Both the position numbers and the translations under genes were made by a program. Under the pieces are notes generated by a model that was given only the letters and a program-made list of their open reading frames with translations, had not been told where the DNA came from and made no database searches. Positions 16,865-24,544 of a DNA stretch of 64,000 bases are shown piece after piece. This DNA is from Micromonospora sp. MW-13 (GTDB taxonomy: Bacteria; Actinomycetota; Actinomycetes; Mycobacteriales; Micromonosporaceae). The DNA lies in NCBI RefSeq assembly GCF_003434305.1, contig NZ_QKKX01000031.1:1-64000 (forward strand), read 5' to 3'. Numbering within the stretch: position 1 is the first letter of the stretch; each line of letters starts with the position of its first letter.

Positions 16865-17044
16865 TCACCGGCGGGTGTCACCGGTGTGGTGGGAGTGGTG
16901 GGAGTGGCGGCGGCGGCCGAGCCAGTCGCGGCCGTGCCGGCGGGGCACCGACCGGGCGAGCCGGTCCGCGTCCGCGTCGGCGCGCAGCTCGGCGGCGTGC
17001 GCGCGGTGGATGGAGAGCAGGAAGCCTGCGTCGTTGCCGAACAT
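16865..17044 (-). CDS. Small basic His-rich-tailed protein (59 aa)
   Basis: It starts MFGNDAGFLLSIHRAHAAEL, has an alternating Ala/Asp helix (RADADADRL) and ends in a basic, His-rich tail (RRRHSHHSHHTGDTRR). ATG 17044 has GAGGAG six bases upstream, good evidence that it is translated. Similar 50-60-aa proteins of unknown function that open with MF and an IHR-AEL helix are common in actinomycetes. It is upstream of the LAL regulator on the same strand, with a 191-nt gap. The tail could bind metal or nucleic acid; this is conjecture. Confidence 0.6.
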   Translation of the reverse strand: MFGNDAGFLLSIHRAHAAELRADADADRLARSVPRRHGRDWLGRRRHSHHSHHTGDTRR

Positions 17045-17275
17045 GTCGGGCTCCTCGTGGTGCGGGTTGAGCTGCCGACACTGACTCTCCGCGCGCAGGT
17101 CCCCCCGCCGCATGAGGGCAGCACCTGATCTTCGACCGCCCCGCCTCCTTACCAGGCCGTCCGGGCCGCCCCGGAGCGGCGTAAGGTACTCAGCCCGCCG
17201 CCGGGAGGGCCCCCGCCTGGGCGGGGCACCGGCCGCGGATCAACCGGTTGCACGGCGACCACTAGACTCCTCGAC

Positions 17276-17965
17276 ATGGCAAAGCCCCAGGAGAAGGTCT
17301 CGTTCGGCCAGCGGCTGAAGCAGATCGGGATGGTGTTCCAGTTCACCGCCAAGCAGGACCGGTGGTTCGCGCCGCTGACCGCCGGCGCGGTGCTGATCCC
17401 GCTCGCGCTGACCGTGGTCGCGGTGATCCTCTGGGGCTGGCTCTGGCTGCCGCTGGGCATCCTGCTCACCCTGCTCGCCGTGCTGATCGTGCTCAACCTG
17501 CGGTCCAACAAGGCGATGATGAACGCCGCCGAGGGGCAGCCCGGCGCGGCGGCGCAGATCATGGAGAACATGCGGGGCGACTGGCGGGTCACCCCGGCGG
17601 TCAGCGCCACCACCCAGATGGACATGGTGCACCTGGTCATCGGCCGTCCCGGCGTGATCCTGCTGGCCGAGGGGAACCCGCAGCGGATCCGCGGCCTGCT
17701 GGGGCAGGAGAAGCGGCGACTGGCCAAGGTGATCGGCACGGCCCCGCTCTACGACTACGTCATCGGCCAGGACGAGGGCGAGCTGCCGATCCGCAAGCTG
17801 CGGATGACGCTGATGCGGCTGCCGCGCAACCTCAGCGGCAAGGACGTCAACGCCCTCGACAAGCGGCTCAAGGCGCTCACCGCCCGCCCGCAGATGCCCA
17901 AGGGCGCGATCCCGAAGAACATGCGCCCGCCGCGCAGCGCCTTCCGCCAGACCAGGGGCCGCTGA
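17276..17965 (+). CDS. DUF4191 membrane protein
   Basis: A 229-aa protein conserved next to lipA in actinobacteria. It has a short cytoplasmic start (MAKPQEKVSFGQRLKQIGMV), two adjacent transmembrane helices (about residues 38-75), then a soluble domain with DMVHLVIGRPGVILLAEGNP and a basic C-terminus. ATG 17276 is the start. The function is unknown. Persistent linkage to lipB/lipA suggests a housekeeping role, but nothing in the sequence shows a catalytic site. Confidence 0.88.
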   Translation: MAKPQEKVSFGQRLKQIGMVFQFTAKQDRWFAPLTAGAVLIPLALTVVAVILWGWLWLPLGILLTLLAVLIVLNLRSNKAMMNAAEGQPGAAAQIMENMRGDWRVTPAVSATTQMDMVHLVIGRPGVILLAEGNPQRIRGLLGQEKRRLAKVIGTAPLYDYVIGQDEGELPIRKLRMTLMRLPRNLSGKDVNALDKRLKALTARPQMPKGAIPKNMRPPRSAFRQTRGR

Positions 17966-18055
17966 CCCCGCTCCCCCGACCCCACTCCCCCCGGCCCCGC
18001 GCGCCGGGACGCCCACGTCCCGGGCCGCCCCGAGCACCGCAGCTTCGCGCAGATT

Positions 18056-18101
18056 CACGGAAAGAGTGGCCTTCCACGGCGGGGAGGCCACTCTTTCCGT
18101 G
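18056..18101. terminator. Bidirectional terminator between DUF4191 and RDD genes
   Basis: A perfect 16-bp inverted repeat (18056-18071 with 18086-18101) that extends inward to about 20 pairs with one G-T wobble, leaving a 6-nt loop. It lies between convergent genes and has a T-rich right arm (CTCTTTCC), so it can work in both directions. Confidence 0.85.
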
Positions 18102-18137
18102 TATCAGCGCGGTGACGAGCGGGGCGGGGGCGGGGCG

Positions 18138-18536
18138 TCAGGGGCGGGGGGCGGGGGTGATCACCGAGCCGGTGAGGCGGTCGTGCAGGCCGCGGCGGTG
18201 CTCGTCCATGAGCAGGGCCGGGATCACCAGGGCCAGCAGGACGCCACGCAGCAGCGCACGGGCCAGGCCGACCCGGCCGCCGTCGGCCCAGGACAGGCAG
18301 CGGATCCGGGTGACGTACATGCCGGGGGTCTGGGCGAACAGGCCGAGGAATAAGGCGTACTCGACGATCAGCACCACGACGGGCGCCCAGCCGTCGCGGA
18401 CCGGGTCGGCGAAGAAGTTGGACACCAGCAGGCAGAGCACCCAGTCGATCACCAGGGCGCCGAACCGGCGGCCCAGGGAGGGCGGGACGAAACCGGGGTC
18501 GGCGGCGGGCGGTGCGGGATGCTGCGGCGTGGTCAC
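18138..18536 (-). CDS. RDD-domain membrane protein
   Basis: A 132-aa protein with a Pro-rich N-terminus and the RDD signature GRRFGALVIDWVL, in which Arg, Asp and nearby residues define the family. Three hydrophobic helices, the conserved QTPGMYVTRIRCLSW block and a DRLTGSVI ending follow. GTG 18536 is used; TTG 18545 is an in-frame alternative, and neither has a convincing ribosome-binding site. In actinobacteria an RDD protein commonly precedes glnA divergently, as here. The family's role is unclear, with ion-transport roles proposed for some members. Confidence 0.85.
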   Translation of the reverse strand: MTTPQHPAPPAADPGFVPPSLGRRFGALVIDWVLCLLVSNFFADPVRDGWAPVVVLIVEYALFLGLFAQTPGMYVTRIRCLSWADGGRVGLARALLRGVLLALVIPALLMDEHRRGLHDRLTGSVITPAPRP

Positions 18537-18694
18537 AGCCGCCAAGGGTAGTCAGGCGCGCCGGAGTGGCCGGAGTGGCACCGACCGCCGAATCGGACCA
18601 AAGGCGGTAATCTGCGTTACAACGCCATGCCGGGTATCGTCCGAACGGACAGCGGATGGCGACTGACCGGCGAAGATGACGCAGCGCGAGCGAC

Positions 18695-18710
18695 GTAACA
18701 CGACAGAAAC
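18695..18710 (+). promoter_or_regulatory. GlnR-type operator upstream of glnA
   Basis: GTAAC (18695-18699), six bases, then GAAAC (18706-18710) is a perfect a-b half site of the GlnR consensus GTnAC-n6-GAAAC, 78 nt before the glnA start. A second A/T-rich palindromic stretch (GGTAATCTGCGTTAC, 18606-18620) lies further upstream. GlnR is the global nitrogen regulator of actinomycetes and controls glnA, so this placement is expected. Confidence 0.7.
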
Positions 18711-18787
18711 ACTCAAGATACGGCCGGGCAACCGTGCGGTCATAGCGTCGCCAGGAGCCAGCCACCGTGGACGTGCCAGGAGGACGT

Positions 18788-20212
18788 GTGTTCGCCAATC
18801 CCGAGGAACTCCTGCGATACCTCAAGAACGAGGACGTGAAGTTCGTCGACGTACGTTTCTGTGACCTGCCCGGCGTGATGCAGCACTTCAACCTGCCGGT
18901 GGAGTCCTTCGACGACAGCGTCTTCACCGACGGTCTCGCCTTCGACGGGTCGTCGATCCGCGGCTTCCAGGCGATCCACGAGTCGGACATGCTCCTGCTC
19001 GCGGACGTCGCGAGCGCCTTCATCGACCCCTTCCGCGCGCAGAAGACCCTCGCGCTGAACTTCTTCATCCACGACCCGTTCACCCGCGAGGCGTACTCGC
19101 GGGACCCGCGGAACGTGGCGAAGAAGGCCGAGGCGTACCTCGCCGCGAGCGGCATCGCCGACACCGCCTACTTCGGCGCCGAGGCGGAGTTCTACATCTT
19201 CGACTCGATCCGCCACGAGACCTCGGCGCACCAGTCGTTCTACTACATCGACTCGATCGAGGGCGCCTGGAACTCCGGCCGCGAGGAGCCGGGCGGAAAC
19301 CGCGGGTACAAGACCCCGTACAAGGGTGGGTACTTCCCGGTGCCGCCGGTCGACCACTACGCCGACCTGCGCGACAGCATGGTCCGCCGCCTGGTCGACG
19401 CCGGCTTCACCGTGGAGCGTTCGCACCACGAGGTCGGCACCGCCGGCCAGTCGGAGATCAACTACAGGTTCTCCACCCTGCTGCAGTCGGCCGACCAGCT
19501 CCAGCTCTTCAAGTACCTGATCAAGAACGAGGCCTGGGTCAACGGCAAGACCGCCACGTTCATGCCGAAGCCGCTCTTCGGCGACAACGGCTCGGGCATG
19601 CACACCCACCAGAGCCTGTGGCTGAACGGCGAGCCGCTGTTCTACGACGAGACCGGCTACGCCGGCCTGTCCGACATGGCCCGCTGGTACATCGGCGGCC
19701 TGCTGCACCACGCCCCGTCGCTGCTGGCCTTCACCAACCCGACGATCAACTCGTACCGCCGCCTGGTGCCCGGCTACGAGGCCCCGGTCAACCTGGTCTA
19801 CTCGCAGCGCAACCGGTCCGCCTGCACCCGCATCCCGGTGACCGGCAGCAACGCGAAGGCCAAGCGCGTCGAGTTCCGGGTGCCGGACCCGTCGAGCAAC
19901 CCGTACCTCGCCTTCTCGGCGATGATGATGGCCGGCCTGGACGGCATCAAGAGCAAGATCGAGCCGCCGGAGCCGATCGACAAGGACCTGTACGACCTGC
20001 CGCCGGAGGAGTGGGGCTCGGTCAAGCAGGTTCCGGGCTCGCTGCCCGAGGTGCTCGACGCGCTGGAGGCCGACCACGACTACCTGCTCGACGGCGGCGT
20101 GTTCACGCCGGACCTGATCTCCACCTGGGTGGAGTGGAAGCGGGCCAACGAGGTCGACCCGGTGCGCCTGCGCCCGACCCCGCACGAGTTCGCGATGTAC
20201 TTCGACTGCTGA
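18788..20212 (+). CDS. glnA: Glutamine synthetase type I (beta)
   Basis: A 474-aa ammonia-assimilating enzyme: glutamate + NH3 + ATP to glutamine. Key blocks are GLAFDGSSIRGF, AEAEFYIFD, the ATP/metal segment KPLFGDNGSGMHTHQS, NRSACTRIPVTG, and the adenylylation loop KDLYDLPPEEW with the target Tyr. The start is GTG 18788, with AGGAGG at 18778-18783; the result, MFANPEELLRYLK, is the usual actinobacterial N-terminus, and the upstream GTG 18767 lacks this support. It is probably induced by GlnR and switched off by GlnE, encoded at 26203. A GlnA-like paralogue (glnA2) is at 36732. Confidence 0.97.
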   Translation: MFANPEELLRYLKNEDVKFVDVRFCDLPGVMQHFNLPVESFDDSVFTDGLAFDGSSIRGFQAIHESDMLLLADVASAFIDPFRAQKTLALNFFIHDPFTREAYSRDPRNVAKKAEAYLAASGIADTAYFGAEAEFYIFDSIRHETSAHQSFYYIDSIEGAWNSGREEPGGNRGYKTPYKGGYFPVPPVDHYADLRDSMVRRLVDAGFTVERSHHEVGTAGQSEINYRFSTLLQSADQLQLFKYLIKNEAWVNGKTATFMPKPLFGDNGSGMHTHQSLWLNGEPLFYDETGYAGLSDMARWYIGGLLHHAPSLLAFTNPTINSYRRLVPGYEAPVNLVYSQRNRSACTRIPVTGSNAKAKRVEFRVPDPSSNPYLAFSAMMMAGLDGIKSKIEPPEPIDKDLYDLPPEEWGSVKQVPGSLPEVLDALEADHDYLLDGGVFTPDLISTWVEWKRANEVDPVRLRPTPHEFAMYFDC

Positions 20213-20239
20213 GCCCTCGGGTCAGCACGCTCCCTCAGC

Positions 20240-20283
20240 ACCGGCCGGGCCGGCTCCGCACCCGCGGGGCCGGCCCGGCCGGT
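20240..20283 (+). terminator. Hairpin after glnA
   Basis: A 15-bp inverted repeat (20240-20254 and 20269-20283, 14-nt loop) 27 nt beyond the glnA stop. It also faces the convergent SRPBCC gene. The remaining gap to 20419 holds nothing else recognised. Confidence 0.75.
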
Positions 20284-20419
20284 TGCGTCCGTCGCCTGAC
20301 GCACCGCCGCCGGACACACCGTCGCACCCGACTCGACGCGCCCCTGCCCCACCTGCGGGCGGTACGCTGCACCGCCGGTCGCCCCGCCGGCCGACGGGGG
20401 GCGGGGCGACCGCCCCCGT

Positions 20420-20884
20420 TCAGCGGGCGAGCAGGGCGTCCAGCTTGCCGAAGGAGCTGCCCCAGCCCTCCCGGGCGTCGGCCTCGACCTCCCGGGTGTA
20501 CGGGCCCTGCCGCAGCACCAGGCGGGTCCGGTCTCCACCCTCGTCGTGGAACTCGATCCGCACCTCCAGCCGGGCCCCGTCCGGGAACCCGGGGACGCCC
20601 TGGACCTCCTCGTAGCCGACGAGCAGCTCGTTCTCGACCACCTCGGTGAACGTCGCGTCGACCGGGGAGGTGAAGCTCGGGTCGGTGTCGTTGACCATCG
20701 TGAAGCGCTGGTGGCCGCCGGCCCGGGCGTCGACGCTGACGGTCTCCCGGGGCACCGAGAAGCCGACCGGCCCGAACCACTGGGCGAGCTGGTCGGGGTC
20801 GGTGAAGGCCCGGTAGACCAGCTCGCGCGGGGCGTCGAAGACCCGGGTGATGACCAGCGTCTCGGTGGCTGCGGTCTCGGTCAT
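20420..20884 (-). CDS. SRPBCC/AHSA1-family protein
   Basis: A 154-aa START-like lipid-binding-fold protein with the AHSA1 signature: TRVFDAPRELVYRAFTDPDQ, LAQWFGPVGFS, RIEFHDEGGDRTRLVLRQG and a C-terminal GWGSSFGKLDALLA. Start ATG 20884 follows the arsR-like stop by 14 nt, so the two genes form an operon. Pairs of an ArsR repressor with an AHSA1 protein are widespread in actinobacteria; the ligand is unknown. The longer open frame upstream overlaps the regulator and is ignored. Confidence 0.9.
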   Translation of the reverse strand: MTETAATETLVITRVFDAPRELVYRAFTDPDQLAQWFGPVGFSVPRETVSVDARAGGHQRFTMVNDTDPSFTSPVDATFTEVVENELLVGYEEVQGVPGFPDGARLEVRIEFHDEGGDRTRLVLRQGPYTREVEADAREGWGSSFGKLDALLAR

Positions 20885-20898
20885 GGTGTCGTCCTCTC

Positions 20899-21258
20899 TC
20901 ACTGCGTGCTCTCGTCGTCGGTGGGCGTCGCCTGCGCCTGCCGCATCCGCCGCAGGTGCGCGTCGAGCCGGTCGAAGTTCGCGTCCCAGAACTGCCGGTA
21001 CCGCTCCATCCAGGCCGTCGCCTCTCGCAGCGGCTCCGGGTTGAGACTGCTGGAGCGCCACTGGGCGGACCTGCTCCGGGAGATCAGCCCGGCGTTTTCG
21101 AGCACCTTCAGGTGCCGGGAGATCGCCGGAAGGCTGATCGCGAACGGCTCGGCCAGCTCCGAGACCGTGGCGTCCCCCTCGGCGAGCCGGGCGAGGATCG
21201 CCCGGCGGGTCGGGTCCGCCAACGCCGCGAAGATGACGCTGAGTCGATCGGTTGCCAC
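20899..21258 (-). CDS. ArsR-family winged-helix repressor
   Basis: A 119-aa regulator with the ArsR winged helix: FAALADPTRRAILARLAEGD, TVSELAEPFAISLPAISRHL (recognition helix) and KVLENAGLISRSRSAQWR. The C-terminal helix (MERYRQFWDANFDRLDAHL) is typical of the subgroup paired with AHSA1 proteins. No metal-binding Cys pairs are seen, so it probably senses something other than arsenic-type metals. GTG 21258 is preferred to GTG 21270 because GAGGTGG lies eight bases upstream. It probably represses itself and the downstream SRPBCC gene through the palindromes at 21274-21294. Confidence 0.88.
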   Translation of the reverse strand: MATDRLSVIFAALADPTRRAILARLAEGDATVSELAEPFAISLPAISRHLKVLENAGLISRSRSAQWRSSSLNPEPLREATAWMERYRQFWDANFDRLDAHLRRMRQAQATPTDDESTQ

Positions 21259-21273
21259 GCTCTTAACCACCTC

Positions 21274-21294
21274 GTTAATTAACTTACGCGTTAA
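21274..21294. promoter_or_regulatory. A/T-rich palindromes upstream of the arsR-like gene
   Basis: GTTAATTAAC (21274-21283) is a perfect palindrome, and TTACGCGTTAA (21284-21294) is a second overlapping imperfect one. They lie just upstream of the ribosome-binding site. Such an A/T island in this GC-rich DNA is a likely autoregulatory operator and promoter element for the ArsR-SRPBCC operon. Confidence 0.5.
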
Positions 21295-21537
21295 ACGTAG
21301 GTCCCGGCACCGGCCCCGTCAAGCACCTCCGCCGTGTTTCGACCGCCCCCGAGGCCCGGACGCCGCACCGGGGACCGAGTGCCTGATCGCCCCAGCCGCC
21401 CACTCCGACCCCGGCCGCCCGACCGCCACCGGGCCGGGTCGCTCGGCGGCGTTCGGCGGACCGTCCCGCGGCCGGCCGGCACGCGACCCGCGCCGGCCGC
21501 CGCGTGCGATGTCGTAAACGATTCAGCTCCCAAGGCG

Positions 21538-23073
21538 TCAGGAGGAGATGCCCGGCGCCTCCGGGTCGGCACCACCCGCGTCGGGGCGGGCAGCGAACGC
21601 CCGCCCCGCCCACGCCGCCCACGCCGCCAGCACCACCACCAGCACCGTCATCGCGATCGCGCCGGGGGCCTTGGTGAACCGGGCCAGGTTGCTGCCGTCC
21701 GGCAGCGTCAGGACGGCGGCGACGGCGCACGGCAGCACGAACCAGGTGGTCCGCGCGGCCCGGATCACCGAGACGGCCAGCAGCGTCAGGGGCCAGAGGG
21801 CGTACCAGGGGTGGAAGACCGGGGAGAGGGCGACCGTGGCGGCCAGCGCCAGGCCCGCCCCGAGCAGGGCCACCCGGGGGCGGGCCGCCGCCACGGCGCG
21901 GGCCCGCCGCCGGACGTCGTTGAGCCGGCGCAGCGACCGCCAGGCCCACCACCACAGGGCCACCAGCAGCACCACGAGCAGCAGCAGGCCGGTGGCCCGG
22001 GCCACCGGCACGGCGTCCGGCCGCCGGCCGACCAGTTCCCCCGCGTAGTCGACGACGAAGCCGACGGCGGTCGGCGGCGAAGTCCACTGCGCGGAGTCGG
22101 CGCTGCGGGCCAGCCCGCCGACCCAGCCCAGGCCCAGCCCGGAGGCCAGCGAGGTCGCCAGCGCCGCGCCCAGCGCGCCGCCGGCCAGCCAGCCGCCGTC
22201 GCGCAGCAGCGCCCGCCAGGTGTACCGGCCGAGCACGGCGGCCAGCGCCGCGAACGGCAGCACCACCACGGCGGTCGCCTTCACCGACACGGCCAGCCCG
22301 AGCAGCGCCCCGGCCAGCAGCAGCGGTCGCGGCCGGCCGGGCCGGCGGACCAGCACCAGCAGGGCCAGCAGCAGCAGGCCGAGCGCCACCGCGTCGTTGT
22401 GCGCGCCGGCCACCAGGTGCACCCCGACCAGCGGCGCGGCCAGCGCCAGCCAGGCGGCCCGCCGGGTCGGCGCGCCGGCCGCCCGGGCCAGCCCCGGCAG
22501 GCAGAGCGCGGTCAGCAGCACCCCCGCCACGGCGTACAGCCGCAGCACCGCGATCGTGCCGGCCAACCCGCCACCCACGGTCGCCGCCAGGGCGGCGAGC
22601 AGCACGAAAACCGGCCCGTACGGCGCGGGGGTGTCCCGCCAGATCGGGGCGACCGAGTCCAGCCACGGGCAACCGGCCGCCGCCACCCCCACCTCGTACG
22701 GGTCGCGCCCGTGCGCGTACGACCAGCCCTGGCAGGCGTACGAGTAGACGTCGCGGCTGCCCAGCGGCGGCGTCGCCAGCAGCGGCAGCAGCCAGAGCCC
22801 GGCGGTGCGGTACGCCCACCGGGCCGACGGGGCACCCCGGCGCAGCGCCCACCACGCCCCGACCATCAGCGCGGTGCCGGCCAGCCAGCAGCCAAGCACC
22901 GCCGGCCCGTGCGGGCCCCGCCAGGTGTCGACCGGGCCGCCGTCGGCGATCTCGGGCAGCGCCCCGCCCAGCCAGCCGGCGACGGCGAGCAGCACCGCGC
23001 CGAGCAGCCCGGCCCAACGGGCGAGCGCGGCCCGCCGGCGGGAGGGGGCGGGCGGTTCGCCGGGGACGGTCAC
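21538..23073 (-). CDS. MptB-like alpha-1,6-mannosyltransferase (copy A)
   Basis: A 511-aa GT-C membrane enzyme with about 12 hydrophobic helices. The family blocks are GSRDVYSYACQGWSYAHGRD, the PWLDSVAPIWRDTPAPYGP loop with catalytic-type acidic residues, VGVHLVAGAHNDAVALGL, SVKATAVVVLPFA and LSPVFHPWYALWPL. MptB-type enzymes add mannose from polyprenyl-phosphomannose during lipomannan/lipoglycan synthesis. GTG 23073 is the start. It is a tandem paralogue of the gene at 23088 on the same strand, 14 nt apart, so they are co-transcribed. The exact linkage made cannot be read from sequence. Confidence 0.82.
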   Translation of the reverse strand: MTVPGEPPAPSRRRAALARWAGLLGAVLLAVAGWLGGALPEIADGGPVDTWRGPHGPAVLGCWLAGTALMVGAWWALRRGAPSARWAYRTAGLWLLPLLATPPLGSRDVYSYACQGWSYAHGRDPYEVGVAAAGCPWLDSVAPIWRDTPAPYGPVFVLLAALAATVGGGLAGTIAVLRLYAVAGVLLTALCLPGLARAAGAPTRRAAWLALAAPLVGVHLVAGAHNDAVALGLLLLALLVLVRRPGRPRPLLLAGALLGLAVSVKATAVVVLPFAALAAVLGRYTWRALLRDGGWLAGGALGAALATSLASGLGLGWVGGLARSADSAQWTSPPTAVGFVVDYAGELVGRRPDAVPVARATGLLLLVVLLVALWWWAWRSLRRLNDVRRRARAVAAARPRVALLGAGLALAATVALSPVFHPWYALWPLTLLAVSVIRAARTTWFVLPCAVAAVLTLPDGSNLARFTKAPGAIAMTVLVVVLAAWAAWAGRAFAARPDAGGADPEAPGISS

Positions 23074-23087
23074 CGGCGCACCCCTGT

Positions 23088-24509
23088 TCAGTCGGCTCCT
23101 GCGGCGGCTGGGGTCGGCGCGCGGTCGGCCCTGGCCGACCGTACCAACCGGACGGCCGCCCAGATCAGCAACAGCGTCATCAGCGGCGCACCGGGCAGCT
23201 TGGTGTACCGGGCCAGCCCGGTGCCGTCGGGCAGTACCAGGAACGATCCTGCCAACGCCACCCCGGCGAACCAGACGCCGTCGCGGGCGGTGGCGGCGAG
23301 CACCGTGAGCGGCCAGATCCAGTACCAGGGGTGCACGATCGGGGAGAACGCGACGGTGGCGGCCAGCGCCAGGCCGGCATGGAAGAGCGGGTCGCGGGTG
23401 CGGGCCCGCCACCAGAGCCAGACCAGCACCACGGCCAGCACGACCACGCCGATCGCCCGGGCCACCGGCAGGGCGTCGACGTGCGCCCCGAAGATCACCG
23501 CGAGGTAACCGACGGTCTGCCCGACGGCGGTCGACGGCGAGGTCCACGCGATCACGTCGCCCCCGCTCTCCAGGCCGCTGATCCAGCCGAAATCCAGGCC
23601 GGCGGCGAAGGTCACCCCGACCACGGTGGCGACCGCGCCGCCGACGACCCATCCGCCGTCGCGGACCAGCGTCCGGATCCGGTACGGCCCGACCGACGCG
23701 GCCAGCGCGGCGAACGGGATCACCACCAGACCGGTGATTTTGATCGACACGGCCAGCCCGAGCAGCACCCCGCCGGCCAGCAGCGGGCCGGGCCGCCCGG
23801 GCCGGGCGGCCACCACCGCCAGGCCGGCCACCAGCAGGCCGACCATCAGCGCGTCGTTGTGCGCACCGGCCACCAGGTGTACGCCGATGAGCGGGCTGGC
23901 CAGGGCCAGCCAGAGCGCCCGCCCGACGGGGACCCCGCAGCGGCGGGCCAGCACCGGCAGGCAGGCGGCGGTCAGCGCCACCCCGGCGACCGCGAGCACC
24001 CGGAACGCAACGACGGCGGCGGTCAACGACCCGGTCGCCTTGATCACCGCGCCGGCGAGTACCACGAACAGCGGCCCGTACGGGGCCGGGGTGTCCCGCC
24101 AGATGTACGAGATGGAGTCCAGCCACGGACAGGGCAGCGCGGACACACCCTGCTCGTACGGGCTGATCCCGTTCGCGTAGCTGGCGCCCTGGCAGGCGTA
24201 CGCGTAGACGTCCCGGCTGGCCATCGGCGGGACGACCAGCAGCGGCAGCAGCCAGAGCCCGACGGTGACCAGGGCCCAGCGCGCGGACGGCAGCCCGTCC
24301 CGCAGCGACCACCACGCCCAGGCCATCAGGGCGGTGCCGAGCAGCCAGGCCGCGATGATCAGCGGCCCGTTCGGCCCCTGCCAGATACTGACCGGGTTGG
24401 GGCGCAGGTCACCCTTCGGGAACGCCCCGCCGAGGTACGCGGACACGGCGAGCAGCAGGGAACCGGTCAGACCCGTCCAGCGCGCGAGGTGGTGAGGCAC
24501 GCCCGCCAT
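23088..24509 (-). CDS. MptB-like alpha-1,6-mannosyltransferase (copy B)
   Basis: A 473-aa GT-C membrane protein very similar in layout to the downstream copy: ASRDVYAYACQGASYANGIS, SYIWRDTPAPYGPLFVVLAG, IGVHLVAGAHNDALMVGLLV, SIKITGLVVIPFAAL and FSPIVHPWYWIWPLTVL. ATG 24509 is the start. It is the first gene of a two-gene operon. The start is only 35 nt from that of the divergent gene at 24545, so the promoters must overlap. The pair probably results from tandem duplication and could act on different steps of the same lipoglycan. Confidence 0.82.
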   Translation of the reverse strand: MAGVPHHLARWTGLTGSLLLAVSAYLGGAFPKGDLRPNPVSIWQGPNGPLIIAAWLLGTALMAWAWWSLRDGLPSARWALVTVGLWLLPLLVVPPMASRDVYAYACQGASYANGISPYEQGVSALPCPWLDSISYIWRDTPAPYGPLFVVLAGAVIKATGSLTAAVVAFRVLAVAGVALTAACLPVLARRCGVPVGRALWLALASPLIGVHLVAGAHNDALMVGLLVAGLAVVAARPGRPGPLLAGGVLLGLAVSIKITGLVVIPFAALAASVGPYRIRTLVRDGGWVVGGAVATVVGVTFAAGLDFGWISGLESGGDVIAWTSPSTAVGQTVGYLAVIFGAHVDALPVARAIGVVVLAVVLVWLWWRARTRDPLFHAGLALAATVAFSPIVHPWYWIWPLTVLAATARDGVWFAGVALAGSFLVLPDGTGLARYTKLPGAPLMTLLLIWAAVRLVRSARADRAPTPAAAGAD

Positions 24510-24544
24510 GCTGCCAGTACGGTGGTCGCGGTACGGAGGTGGGC